Source: Lachnospiraceae bacterium (GTDB taxonomy: Bacteria; Bacillota; Clostridia; Lachnospirales; Lachnospiraceae). From it: a stretch of 64,000 nucleotides of DNA. The stretch spans positions 186,001 to 250,000 of the forward strand of contig JAFSIS010000070.1 in assembly GCA_017439665.1 (NCBI GenBank). Reading direction: 5' to 3'. How positions within the stretch are numbered: position 1 is the first letter of the stretch; every line of letters starts with the position of its first letter. Made by a program: the position numbers and the translations under genes. Positions 1 through 8,530 of the stretch are shown here, piece by piece. The notes below the pieces were generated by a model. The model made no database searches, had not been told where the DNA came from, and saw only the letters and a list, made by a program, of their open reading frames with translations.

Positions 1-2
1 CA

Positions 3-1652
3 GAGGTAATTCTTGCAGCCTATTTGGAATGGGGAGAGGACTGTGTAAAGCAGTTTAATGGGATGTTTGCTCTGGCCATTTATGACAGGCAGGAGGAAAG
101 CCTTTTTCTGGCAAAGGATCCCATCGGAAAAAAACCTCTCTATTATTGGCTGGGTGAAGAGGGACTGGTCTTTGCTTCGGAATTAAAGCCCATTATGGCC
201 TGCCCGGGATTTGCAGGGGAAATCCGGCAGGAGCTTCTGGCAGGCTATCTGACCAAGCAGCATCTGCTGGCACCGGATACCATTTTTACTGATGTGTATC
301 AGCTGGAGCCGGGAACAGCCATGGTATACCGGCCAAAAGAAATACCGGGGAGAAAAGCCCTTGGGCCGTTGACAACCGGTGAAGAAGGTACAGAAAGTGT
401 AGAAGGAAAAGAGGAACTGCGAAAGTGGAAGTACTGGGATGTGGCCAAGCGTTACGGGAGTTTAAAGGGCAGCTTTGCCGGCAGCTTCGAAGAGGCTAAG
501 GAGGAGTTAAGGGAGAGGCTGAAAAGGGCAGTCAGCCTCAGAATGATCGCAGATGTTCCGTTAGGGACTTTTTTGAGTGGTGGATACGATTCCTCCCTGA
601 TCACAGCCCTTGCCGCAGAATGCAGCAGTAAGCCGGTACAGACCTTTTCCATCGGTTTTGAAGATCCGGCTTATAATGAAGCAGTCTATGCAAAAGAGGT
701 AGCGGATCATCTGGGCTGCGATCATCATGAGATGTATGTCAGTAAAGAAGATATGTTTTCTTTGGTGGAGGACCTTCCCATCTGGTATGATGAGCCCTTT
801 GCCGACAGCTCTCAGATTCCCTCCATGCTGGTAGCAAAGCTGGCCAGACAGGAGGTAACGGTGGCACTTTCCGGTGACGGAGGAGATGAATTTTTCTGCG
901 GCTACAATAACTATCGGATGCTTGCTGATATGCAGAAGCTTGATGCTCTGGGGGCAGCTGTCTATGGAATCTGCCATCTGCCGGGACTTGGGCAGGCAGG
1001 ACTGATGGATCGCCTGCCGGGCAGGGTACAGGCAGTGGCAGCCAATCGGAGGAAGGAATATCAGGTACAGCCCTTTGACTATTTAAAGGGAAAAAAAGCC
1101 CTGAGCCTGCTGAAAAAAGAGCAGAAGGACTATCGCTTTGCAGGAGAAACAGGATATGGGGAAAAGGACTGGCAGATCCGCCGTATGCTTCTGGATATGG
1201 ATACCTATCTGCCGGGGGACATTCTGGTGAAGGTAGACAGGGCATCCATGAAGTATTCTCTGGAAAGCCGCTGTCCCATTCTGGATAAAGAGGTTATGGA
1301 ATTTTCCTTTTGTCTGCCCCATTCTTATAAATATGAAAAGGGAAATAAGAAGCGTATCTTAAAGGAATTAGCCTATGATTATATTCCTGAAATGCTTCTT
1401 AACAGACCAAAAACCGGTTTTTCCGTTCCTCTGGATCAATGGCTGAGGGGCCCTTTAAGGGAACAGCTTTTGGATTACAGCAGCAAAGAGTTTCTGGAAC
1501 GTCAGGATATCTTCCGGGAAGAGGCCACAGCCGGCTTTATCCGCGAGTATCTTAAGACCGGTGACAAGGGAGCCGGTACGGGAGAAAATTACTCCCGTAT
1601 GGTTTGGGCCTATTTTGTGTTCCAAAAGTGGTATGAAAGGTACATGATGTGA
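3..1652 (+). CDS. asnB: Asparagine synthase (glutamine-hydrolysing) family protein, 5' end cut by window
   Basis: The reading frame is open from base 3, so the true start lies before the window; the TTG at 24 is internal. The visible part begins inside the glutaminase (class II amidotransferase) domain, with the typical FNGMFALAIYD block. The synthetase domain follows, with an ATP-pyrophosphatase loop (LSGGYDSS, about bases 573-596), an SGDGGDE block near 873-893 and a VDRASM/SRCPILD block near 1231-1287. The protein transfers ammonia from glutamine to a carboxylate activated by ATP. Inside polysaccharide loci such homologues are known or proposed to amidate sugar uronic acids (WbpS/WbmE type), and that role is inferred here rather than free asparagine synthesis. 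It overlaps the next gene by 4 bases (GTGA). A second homologue lies at 4640-6580. Confidence 0.93.
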   Translation, partial: EVILAAYLEWGEDCVKQFNGMFALAIYDRQEESLFLAKDPIGKKPLYYWLGEEGLVFASELKPIMACPGFAGEIRQELLAGYLTKQHLLAPDTIFTDVYQLEPGTAMVYRPKEIPGRKALGPLTTGEEGTESVEGKEELRKWKYWDVAKRYGSLKGSFAGSFEEAKEELRERLKRAVSLRMIADVPLGTFLSGGYDSSLITALAAECSSKPVQTFSIGFEDPAYNEAVYAKEVADHLGCDHHEMYVSKEDMFSLVEDLPIWYDEPFADSSQIPSMLVAKLARQEVTVALSGDGGDEFFCGYNNYRMLADMQKLDALGAAVYGICHLPGLGQAGLMDRLPGRVQAVAANRRKEYQVQPFDYLKGKKALSLLKKEQKDYRFAGETGYGEKDWQIRRMLLDMDTYLPGDILVKVDRASMKYSLESRCPILDKEVMEFSFCLPHSYKYEKGNKKRILKELAYDYIPEMLLNRPKTGFSVPLDQWLRGPLREQLLDYSSKEFLERQDIFREEATAGFIREYLKTGDKGAGTGENYSRMVWAYFVFQKWYERYMM

Positions 1653-3427
1653 AAAATCTAACGAGAAAAGAAAAAAAAGAAATTTTGTTGGGAGCTTTTG
1701 TCTTTTTGGTCATCGTTCTGGGCTTTTACCTGTATTTGTTCAGAAAGTATGACCCCATTTACGGAATCAACGATGACTGGACCCTCTATATGGTGATTTC
1801 CGGCAGCTATCTGGGATATCCCGAGCCCCGGGTGACCTATATGCTATATCCTCTGGCCTGGCTGCTTTCTGGCCTTTATGGATTGACAACAGAAATTCCC
1901 TGGTATGCACTTATGCTCCATGGATCCTGTATGCTCTGTGGCCTGGCCCTGTATGCCGGATTTTTCTTTCGGATCAGGCCCTTCGTCAAACGGCTGGTTT
2001 TCAGTGGGGGAGCCCTGGTAATCTTTTTACTCTCCAATATCCGGATATTGCTATTTATTCAGTATACACAGGTTGCAGCTATGTGCGGAGCCGCTGCGAT
2101 CTTCCTTTTTTTAACGGCAGAAACAAAAAAAGCAAGTGGAAAACAGTATCTGATCAGGAATATTCCAACAATAGCTATGGCAGTTCTGGCGCTGAATATC
2201 CGACAGAATGCCCTCTATATGTGCCTTCCCGTGGGAGGGATGATTTTTCTGGGAAAATGGTTCCTGGAAGATCGTAGAGTCAATAAGAAAGTTTTGCAAA
2301 AATATGCTGGTTTTCTGGCGGCAGCAGCCGGAAGCATCGGGGGGATGCTTTTGTGCCATCAGGTCGCCTATTCTGCTCCGGAATGGAAAGAATACATCAA
2401 GGTAAACGATATCTGGACGGAATGTGTGGATTACTATGGAATGCCTTTATATGAAGAGATCAAAAACGCAGTAGATGCCAATGGAATGACCCAGGAAGAT
2501 TATGAAATCAGCCTGATCCATCAGACCTATTATCATGGTGAGATGGAGTATTCGGATTTCTTAAGGATCATGGCAGATACGGCAAAGGAAAAATATGATG
2601 AGGCCCATCCCTTTTCGGTAAAATTAAAGGATTCCACTGTAGCGATTTGGAATTCGCTGTTTACACCGGACATGCAGCCCCAGAATCTTCTGGTCTGCCT
2701 TATGGGAATTCTGGTTGTCCTGCTATTGCTCCTGCAGAAGAATAAAGAGGGTCTGATCCTGGGTCTTTGCTATCTGTTCGGCCGCTTTTTTGCCTGGTAC
2801 TATCTGTTGTTTGCCGGCCGGTTTCCTACCCGTATTCCCCAGGGATTATTTATGGCAGATCTGATGGTGCTGTTTGGCTTCTTCCTCTATTTTGGATTGG
2901 GAAACTTCGATACCAGATACAAAAACAGGAAGATTTCCCAGATCATTATAGCCATCTGTGCCATTGCGGTGATCCCCATCACGCTTCAGGGGCTGAAATA
3001 TGTAGGAAGTGACAGTGACTATGTGGAAATTCATCAGGATAGATGGTATGGAATCAAAACATATTGTATGGCTCATCCTGAGAATCTTTATGCCATGAGT
3101 GGAGGATCCCAGACCCTGTTTTATTTTAGCGACAATATTTTGGAAACAGAAACTATCGGTAAGCCACAGAATTATTATACGAACACGAATTTCGACAGCC
3201 CCAGCCCCAATTTCTATCAAAAGCTGGGAATCGGCCGGGATGAGGATATGGCTGAAAAAGTGCTGGAACTGGAAAATCATTACTGGATCTACGAGACAGG
3301 CTGTTTTTCACCGGAAGCAGACATTATCAAGTATTACCAATACCGGTATGACAGCTTTGGCTATGAACTGGTGGATACCTTTGCCACCCAAACCTCTTCT
3401 TTTGAGGTCTATCGTTTTTACAAATAA
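1649..3427 (+). CDS. Polytopic membrane protein, GT-C-like glycosyltransferase candidate
   Basis: 592 residues from a GTG start that overlaps the previous stop as GTGA. A first membrane helix (about residues 12-30) is followed by an acidic loop containing NDDW, then roughly nine more hydrophobic segments to about residue 460, and a soluble C-terminal part. One short helix, an early acidic loop and many helices resemble lipid-phosphate-sugar-dependent GT-C enzymes, but I cannot name a family. The likely role is addition of a sugar from a polyprenyl-phosphate donor outside the membrane, or another transport or assembly step. It lies between an amidotransferase and a GT4, apparently in one operon. 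Confidence 0.8.
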   Translation: MKNLTRKEKKEILLGAFVFLVIVLGFYLYLFRKYDPIYGINDDWTLYMVISGSYLGYPEPRVTYMLYPLAWLLSGLYGLTTEIPWYALMLHGSCMLCGLALYAGFFFRIRPFVKRLVFSGGALVIFLLSNIRILLFIQYTQVAAMCGAAAIFLFLTAETKKASGKQYLIRNIPTIAMAVLALNIRQNALYMCLPVGGMIFLGKWFLEDRRVNKKVLQKYAGFLAAAAGSIGGMLLCHQVAYSAPEWKEYIKVNDIWTECVDYYGMPLYEEIKNAVDANGMTQEDYEISLIHQTYYHGEMEYSDFLRIMADTAKEKYDEAHPFSVKLKDSTVAIWNSLFTPDMQPQNLLVCLMGILVVLLLLLQKNKEGLILGLCYLFGRFFAWYYLLFAGRFPTRIPQGLFMADLMVLFGFFLYFGLGNFDTRYKNRKISQIIIAICAIAVIPITLQGLKYVGSDSDYVEIHQDRWYGIKTYCMAHPENLYAMSGGSQTLFYFSDNILETETIGKPQNYYTNTNFDSPSPNFYQKLGIGRDEDMAEKVLELENHYWIYETGCFSPEADIIKYYQYRYDSFGYELVDTFATQTSSFEVYRFYK

Positions 3428-3457
3428 ATTCGGTAACTTTGCTGAAAGGGGATTCTC

Positions 3458-4609
3458 TTGAAAAAGAAAAAAATTATTTTTTATTGCGGAACCTTAACCA
3501 AAGGTGGTGCAGAAAGGGTGATTATCAATCTGGCCGGGGCATTACTGAAATCAGGCCATGAGGTAGTGCTGGTCACCTCCTTCAGGGCAGAAGAGGAATA
3601 TCCTCTTCCTAAAGGGGCCAGAAGGATCATCACCTATGAGCATCTGGAGGAGAAGGGGAAAAACAGGATTTTTAATTTTTTCAATCGTTTCAGTCTTCAA
3701 CGGAAGGTATGGAAGGAAGAGAAACCGGATATTATCGTCTCCTTTATCGGAAAGAATAATGCTCTGGCTCTGCTCACCTCCTGGGGACTGCATATTCCCG
3801 TGCTGGTATCGGTACGGGGAGAACCCCATGAAGAATACTGCAATACACCGTTGAAGCTTTGCGCAAAATATCTCTTTCCCAGGGCTTCCGGTATCATTTT
3901 ACAGACGGAGGACAGCAAGGACTTTTTTGTGCCCGCGGTGGTAAAAAAAGCGGTGGTGCTTTCAAACCCCTTAAATCCCATTTTTGTGGAAGGTGAACCG
4001 GCAGACTGTATGAGAAAAGACAGGCAGGAGCTGACCGGGGGGGAAGCTGTGCCTGGAAAGGATAAGGGGCAGAGGTGTATCATCATGGTAGGCAGGATCG
4101 ATGCCAATAAAAACCAGAGGCTGGCAATCGATGCCTTCAGCCGCCTGGCAGACCGGTTTCCGGAATACCTTCTGGAGATTTGGGGTGAGGGAGAAGACAG
4201 AGAAAGCCTGCTTACTTATGTGAAAGAGCTGGGACTGGAAAAGAGGATCCTTCTTCCTGGAGCCACTGAGGATGTAAAGGCTAAGCTGAAGGAGAGCAGT
4301 CTCTTTATTCTTTCCTCCAATACAGAGGGTATGCCCAATTCTTTAATGGAAGCCATGGCTATGGGTCTGCCGGTGATCTCTACGGACTGTCCCTGCGGGG
4401 GACCGAAGATGCTGATCGAAAATGGGGTCAATGGTCTTTTGGTACCGGTGCAGGATGTGGGAGCTATGGCAGAGGCTATGGAGAAGCTGATGGCAGATGA
4501 AAAGCTGGCAGAAAAGCTGGGGAAAAAGGCTCTTAAGATCAGGGACAGACTGAATCCCCAAAAAGTAAATACCCAGTGGGAAGACTATATTTTATCGAAA
4601 TGCAGATAA
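3458..4609 (+). CDS. Glycosyltransferase family 4 protein
   Basis: 383 residues from a TTG start preceded by GAAAGGGG. The N-terminal half has the GT-B opening motif TKGGAERVIINLA (about residues 11-23). The C-terminal GT4 donor-binding domain starts near IIMVGRID and carries the retaining E-x7-E motif (E290 and E298, in TEGMPNSLMEA). GT4 enzymes transfer a sugar from a nucleotide donor with retention; this one is probably cytoplasmic and acts on a lipid-linked intermediate. Donor and acceptor cannot be read from the sequence. It follows the GT-C-like gene by 30 bases and precedes the second asparagine-synthase-like gene. Confidence 0.92.
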   Translation: MKKKKIIFYCGTLTKGGAERVIINLAGALLKSGHEVVLVTSFRAEEEYPLPKGARRIITYEHLEEKGKNRIFNFFNRFSLQRKVWKEEKPDIIVSFIGKNNALALLTSWGLHIPVLVSVRGEPHEEYCNTPLKLCAKYLFPRASGIILQTEDSKDFFVPAVVKKAVVLSNPLNPIFVEGEPADCMRKDRQELTGGEAVPGKDKGQRCIIMVGRIDANKNQRLAIDAFSRLADRFPEYLLEIWGEGEDRESLLTYVKELGLEKRILLPGATEDVKAKLKESSLFILSSNTEGMPNSLMEAMAMGLPVISTDCPCGGPKMLIENGVNGLLVPVQDVGAMAEAMEKLMADEKLAEKLGKKALKIRDRLNPQKVNTQWEDYILSKCR

Positions 4610-4639
4610 GGCTGCTAAAGCAGCAGAATGAGAGGTAGC

Positions 4640-6580
4640 ATGTGCGGAATAGCCGGATTTTGTAACTGGCAGCCGGCCCCCGAAAGACAGTTTAAGAAAG
4701 AGCATCGGGACGGGCTGATCAGTACCATCGAAAAAATGAATCAGAGAATGCTCCACAGAGGTCCCGACGGCGGCGGATACAGTCTGGAGGATGAAGGAGA
4801 AGTGGTTCTGGGGCACAGAAGACTTTCCATCGTGGATCTGTCAGAGACCGGTACCCAGCCCATGGAATCTCACAGCGGCCGCTTCTGTATGGTATTTAAT
4901 GGAGAAATCTATAATCACAGAAGTTTAAGGCAGAAGCTGTTGACAGAAAAGAAGGTAACAGATTTCAGGGGAACCTCGGATACAGAGGTGCTGCTGGAGC
5001 TTTTTGAGGCCTATGGAATTCATGAGGCCATCAGCCTCTGTAAAGGGATGTTTGCCATTGCCCTCTTCGACCGGAAGGAAAAGCTTCTGTATCTGCTCAG
5101 GGACAGAATCGGTGAGAAGCCCTTATACTATGGATTTTTACAAAATAAGACTGGAGATAAGGAGGAAAGAAGCACCTTCGTTTTTGCCTCGGAGCTGGGC
5201 TGTATTTCCTCTATGGAAGGCTTTTCCAATCCCCTTAACAGGGCCGTTCTGCCCATTTATTTTATTCATGGATATATTCCTGCTCCCTATTCAGTTTACG
5301 AAGGAATCTACAAGCTGGAGCCGGGAACCGTTCTGACCATGAAGGCTCCTTATCAGGAGTTTACGATGGAAAGCTACTGGTCCATAAAGGAAGCGGCCAG
5401 AGCCGGAGAAAAGAATCCGTTTACCGGTTCGGAAGAAGAGGCCACAGATGAACTGGAGAGGCTGTTAAAGGATGCCATCCGTGACCAGATGGTGGCAGAT
5501 GTACCCATCGGTGCCTTTCTTTCTTCGGGGATTGACAGTACCACCATCGTTTCCCTGATGCAGTCCTTAAGTGACAGACCTGTCAAAACCTTTACCATAG
5601 GCGTAGAGGACCCGAAATACAACGAAGCCGGGGTGGCAGAGCAGATTGCCAGGCATTTGGGTACGGAACATACCCAAATGTATATTAGTGAGGAGGATGC
5701 CAAGGCGGTTATCCCGAAGCTTAGCTATATTTATGGTGAGCCCTTTGCCGACAGCTCCCAGATACCTACCTACCTGGTCAGCAAGCTGACCAGACAGCAG
5801 GTGACCGTTTCCTTAAGCGGAGATGGTGGAGATGAACTGTTCTGCGGTTATTCCAGTTATGATTCCATAGAGCGGATCTGGGGAAAGATGAAGGCTGTCC
5901 CCTATCCCATCCGAAAGCTGGCAAGCAGCCTGATCCTGCATGCGCCCCTAAAGCTGTCTACGGTGCAGGAGACGAAGGCCCATCTGCTGGCAGCCAGGGG
6001 AGCCGAAGGGCTCTACGAGTTGTCCAACGAACAGGAACCTCTGGCGAAGGAGATCTGTCTGGAAAACAGGCTTCCGTCTTTTAAATACAGTGAGTATAAA
6101 CCGGGATTTTTAAAAGAGGTACGCCACAACATTATGCTGATGGATATGCTGATGTATCATCCGGACGATATTCTGGTAAAGGTGGACCGGTCCGGAATGG
6201 CAGTATCCCTGGAATCCCGTATCCCCATGCTGGATAAGGATGTGGTGGAATTTGCCTGGAGACTTCCCCTTCAGTATAAATATCAGGATGGGGTAAGTAA
6301 GAAGATCTTACGAAATATTCTGTATAAATATGTACCTAAAGAATTGATGGATCTGCCGAAACGTGGCTTTGCCATTCCTGTTTCCAAATGGCTGAAGGAG
6401 CCGGGGCTTCGTGCCTGGGCGGAAAGCCTGATCGAGAGAAAAACTCTTAAGCAGCAGGGGGTTTTAAACCCGGATGTGGTCTGGAAGATCTGGGAGGATT
6501 ATGCGGAAAGGGACCAGTGGAGAGTCCAGATCTGGTATATTCTGATGTTCCAGCAGTGGATGTGTGAAGGAAGATGTTAA
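4640..6580 (+). CDS. asnB: Asparagine synthase (glutamine-hydrolysing)
   Basis: The start is set at ATG 4640, not the upstream in-frame ATG 4628. Only this start gives MCGIAGF, where Cys2 becomes the N-terminal nucleophile of the glutaminase after Met removal; AGAGG lies just before it. The 646 residues match complete AsnB size. The glutaminase domain (about 1-220) has HRGPDGGG, GHRRLSIVD and FNGEIYN. The synthetase domain has the PP-loop SSGIDS near residue 295, SGDGGDE, and the VDRSGM/SRIPMLD block. Both active sites look intact. In this context it probably forms an amide on a sugar acid of the polymer (inference). It overlaps the next gene by 7 bases. Confidence 0.95.
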   Translation: MCGIAGFCNWQPAPERQFKKEHRDGLISTIEKMNQRMLHRGPDGGGYSLEDEGEVVLGHRRLSIVDLSETGTQPMESHSGRFCMVFNGEIYNHRSLRQKLLTEKKVTDFRGTSDTEVLLELFEAYGIHEAISLCKGMFAIALFDRKEKLLYLLRDRIGEKPLYYGFLQNKTGDKEERSTFVFASELGCISSMEGFSNPLNRAVLPIYFIHGYIPAPYSVYEGIYKLEPGTVLTMKAPYQEFTMESYWSIKEAARAGEKNPFTGSEEEATDELERLLKDAIRDQMVADVPIGAFLSSGIDSTTIVSLMQSLSDRPVKTFTIGVEDPKYNEAGVAEQIARHLGTEHTQMYISEEDAKAVIPKLSYIYGEPFADSSQIPTYLVSKLTRQQVTVSLSGDGGDELFCGYSSYDSIERIWGKMKAVPYPIRKLASSLILHAPLKLSTVQETKAHLLAARGAEGLYELSNEQEPLAKEICLENRLPSFKYSEYKPGFLKEVRHNIMLMDMLMYHPDDILVKVDRSGMAVSLESRIPMLDKDVVEFAWRLPLQYKYQDGVSKKILRNILYKYVPKELMDLPKRGFAIPVSKWLKEPGLRAWAESLIERKTLKQQGVLNPDVVWKIWEDYAERDQWRVQIWYILMFQQWMCEGRC

Positions 6581-8448
6581 AACCAAAAATTTCAGTAATT
6601 GTCAGTATCTATAATATTCAGGAATATCTGCCCAAGGCTGTAGACTCCATTCTGGAGCAGAGCTACACGGGCCTGGAGATTATTCTTGTGGATGATGGTT
6701 CTACCGACAGCAGTGGAAAGATCTGTGACGACTATGCTGCCAGGGATGAAAGGATAAAGGTCATTCACCAGAAAAACCGTGGACTGTCGGGAGCACGCAA
6801 CGCTGGCATCCGGGAGGCAACAGGGGAATATATTGCCTTTGTGGACGGGGATGACTGGATCGATCCCACCATGTATGAGGACATGCTTAAGGCCATGGAG
6901 AAACATAATGCTCCTCTGGCCATCTGTAATTACAAAGAAGTCAGTGAGAGCGGAGTATGGGACGGCTCCACGGATGAGATCACCGTCTGGGAAGGCAGGG
7001 AAGCCCTGAAGGTTTTTGTGGAGGAGGATGAACGTTATCAGATCCAAAATGCGGCCTGGAATAAGCTGTACACCAGGAAGCTTATGGGAAACCTTCGTTT
7101 TCCGGAAGGAAAGCTGTTTGAGGATATCGTCTATACCACAAGGCTGATCGCTGCCAGTGAAAAAACGGTGTATCTGAACCGGGCCTATTACAACTATGTG
7201 ACGGACCGGGGCAGCAGCATTATGAACAGCAAAAAGGTGGAGAAGATCCTCACCGATCAGGTACCAGCCTATCAGGAAAAGGGTGCTTTTTTAAAGGAGA
7301 TCGGAGAAGAGGAGCTGCTAAGAACCCATCAGTATTTTTTTATGAAACGGATGCTTCTGCATTATCGTGAGGCCGGAGAAAGAAAGCCGGAGGGGTATCA
7401 GGAGTTTTTGAAAGGCTTAAGGGAGTTGATCTTAAAGGAAGTGGACTGGGCGGTCTATGAAGGATATTCCTCCCGAAAGGGGGAGTATGTCCGGATGAAG
7501 CTGTTTGTCCATTCTCCCCGGGCCTACCTGTGTTTTATTCAGCTCAATGAGAATCTTATCATCCCCATGAAGCAGAGGAAGGGCTTTGGAGATAAGAAGC
7601 AGATCATCATCGTACTTTCCGGAGGACTGGGGAATCAGATGTTCCAGTATGCTCTTTATCTGTATTTTCAGGCAAAGGGCGTAGAGGTAAAAATGGATGA
7701 TACTACCGAATACCTCCATGAAAAGAAGAGAAAGCCCCAGCTGGGGATATTTGGGATCCGCTATGAAAGGGCCACGCCGGAGGAGATTCGCCACTACACC
7801 GATTCCTATATGGACCTGCCCTCCAGAGTGAGAAGAAAGCTGTTTGGAAGAAAGAGTCGGCTGTATATGGACGGCTACCATTTTGATCCGGCAGTACTGG
7901 ACATGGAGGACGGCTACCTCTACGGCTGGTGGCAGAGTGAAAAGTATTTTCAGGAAGTGGCCAATCAGGTTCGTCAGGCATTCGTTCTGCCTCAAAGGCT
8001 TCTGACGGGGGAAAATCGGGCTTATGGAATACGGCTTCAGGAATGTGAATCCGTAGGGGTTCATATCCGCCGGGGAGACTATCTGGAGGTGGACGAGTTG
8101 TACGGCGGTATCTGTACCGAGGAATATTACCGGAAGGCTATGGAAAAAATGCGCCGGCAGGTTCCCGGCTGCAGCTTCTTTATTTTTACCAATGATCCTG
8201 ACTGGGCCAGAGAGCATATGCAGGGAGAGGATATTCATATCGTGGAGGAAAATGACGAAGCCCACGGCTATCTGGATCTCTATCTGATGAGCCGGTGCAG
8301 ACACAATATCATTGCCAATTCCTCCTTCAGCTGGTGGGCAGCCTGGTTGAACGAAAATCCGGCAAAGAAGATCATTGCCCCTTCCCGATGGGTAAACGGC
8401 AGAGAAATGCCCGATATTTACACAAAAGAGATGGATACTTGCATTTAA
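6574..8448 (+). CDS. Bifunctional glycosyltransferase: GT2 domain fused to GT11 alpha-1,2-fucosyltransferase domain
   Basis: 624 residues holding two complete transferase domains. Residues 1 to about 330 are GT2 (GT-A fold): VDDGSTDSSG near 40 and the metal-binding VDGDDW at 90-95. After a linker near 330-345, the GT11 domain begins with SGGLGNQMFQYAL (349-361), has the GDP-fucose-binding HIRRGD at 497-502, and ends with the NSSFSWWAAWLN block. GT11 enzymes add L-fucose alpha-1,2 to a terminal galactose-type residue. The fusion suggests two successive sugars are added by one polypeptide, the GT2 product being the fucose acceptor (inference). It is the last gene before a terminator-like hairpin. 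Confidence 0.93.
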   Translation: MLKPKISVIVSIYNIQEYLPKAVDSILEQSYTGLEIILVDDGSTDSSGKICDDYAARDERIKVIHQKNRGLSGARNAGIREATGEYIAFVDGDDWIDPTMYEDMLKAMEKHNAPLAICNYKEVSESGVWDGSTDEITVWEGREALKVFVEEDERYQIQNAAWNKLYTRKLMGNLRFPEGKLFEDIVYTTRLIAASEKTVYLNRAYYNYVTDRGSSIMNSKKVEKILTDQVPAYQEKGAFLKEIGEEELLRTHQYFFMKRMLLHYREAGERKPEGYQEFLKGLRELILKEVDWAVYEGYSSRKGEYVRMKLFVHSPRAYLCFIQLNENLIIPMKQRKGFGDKKQIIIVLSGGLGNQMFQYALYLYFQAKGVEVKMDDTTEYLHEKKRKPQLGIFGIRYERATPEEIRHYTDSYMDLPSRVRRKLFGRKSRLYMDGYHFDPAVLDMEDGYLYGWWQSEKYFQEVANQVRQAFVLPQRLLTGENRAYGIRLQECESVGVHIRRGDYLEVDELYGGICTEEYYRKAMEKMRRQVPGCSFFIFTNDPDWAREHMQGEDIHIVEENDEAHGYLDLYLMSRCRHNIIANSSFSWWAAWLNENPAKKIIAPSRWVNGREMPDIYTKEMDTCI

Positions 8449-8461
8449 GCAGGGATTTTAG

Positions 8462-8516
8462 TACACTATTGATGAGTATGTCCAGATGGACAGCTTGACA
8501 ATAGTGTATCTTTTTT
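8462..8516 (+). terminator. Strong terminator-like hairpin between the GT2-GT11 gene and an ABC exporter
   Basis: A 10-bp perfect inverted repeat (TACACTATTG at 8462-8471 with CAATAGTGTA at 8499-8508) encloses a second small hairpin (TGTCC/GGACA, 8479-8492). It is followed by TCTTTTTT. This is the form of a Rho-independent terminator. It lies within a run of same-strand genes, so it either ends the first transcription unit or acts as a partial terminator. Confidence 0.7.
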
Positions 8517-8530
8517 AAAGGAAGCAAATT

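Noticed and set aside
4628-4639. ATG 4628 as start of the second asparagine synthase
   Set aside because: It would put four residues before MCGI and bury the catalytic Cys; class II amidotransferases need that Cys right after Met.
7432-8304. 290-codon open frame on the - strand
   Set aside because: It lies entirely inside the GT2-GT11 gene, which has clear motifs on the + strand. No ribosome site or recognisable domain; it is a shadow frame.
8495-8500. TTGACA as a -35 box for the ABC exporter gene
   Set aside because: No -10-like hexamer at 16-18 bases; the sequence belongs to the right arm region of the terminator-like hairpin.
8462-8508. Invertible promoter flanked by inverted repeats (phase variation)
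   Set aside because: Arms of 10 bp with only 27 bases between, a following T-run and no recombinase gene nearby fit a terminator better.
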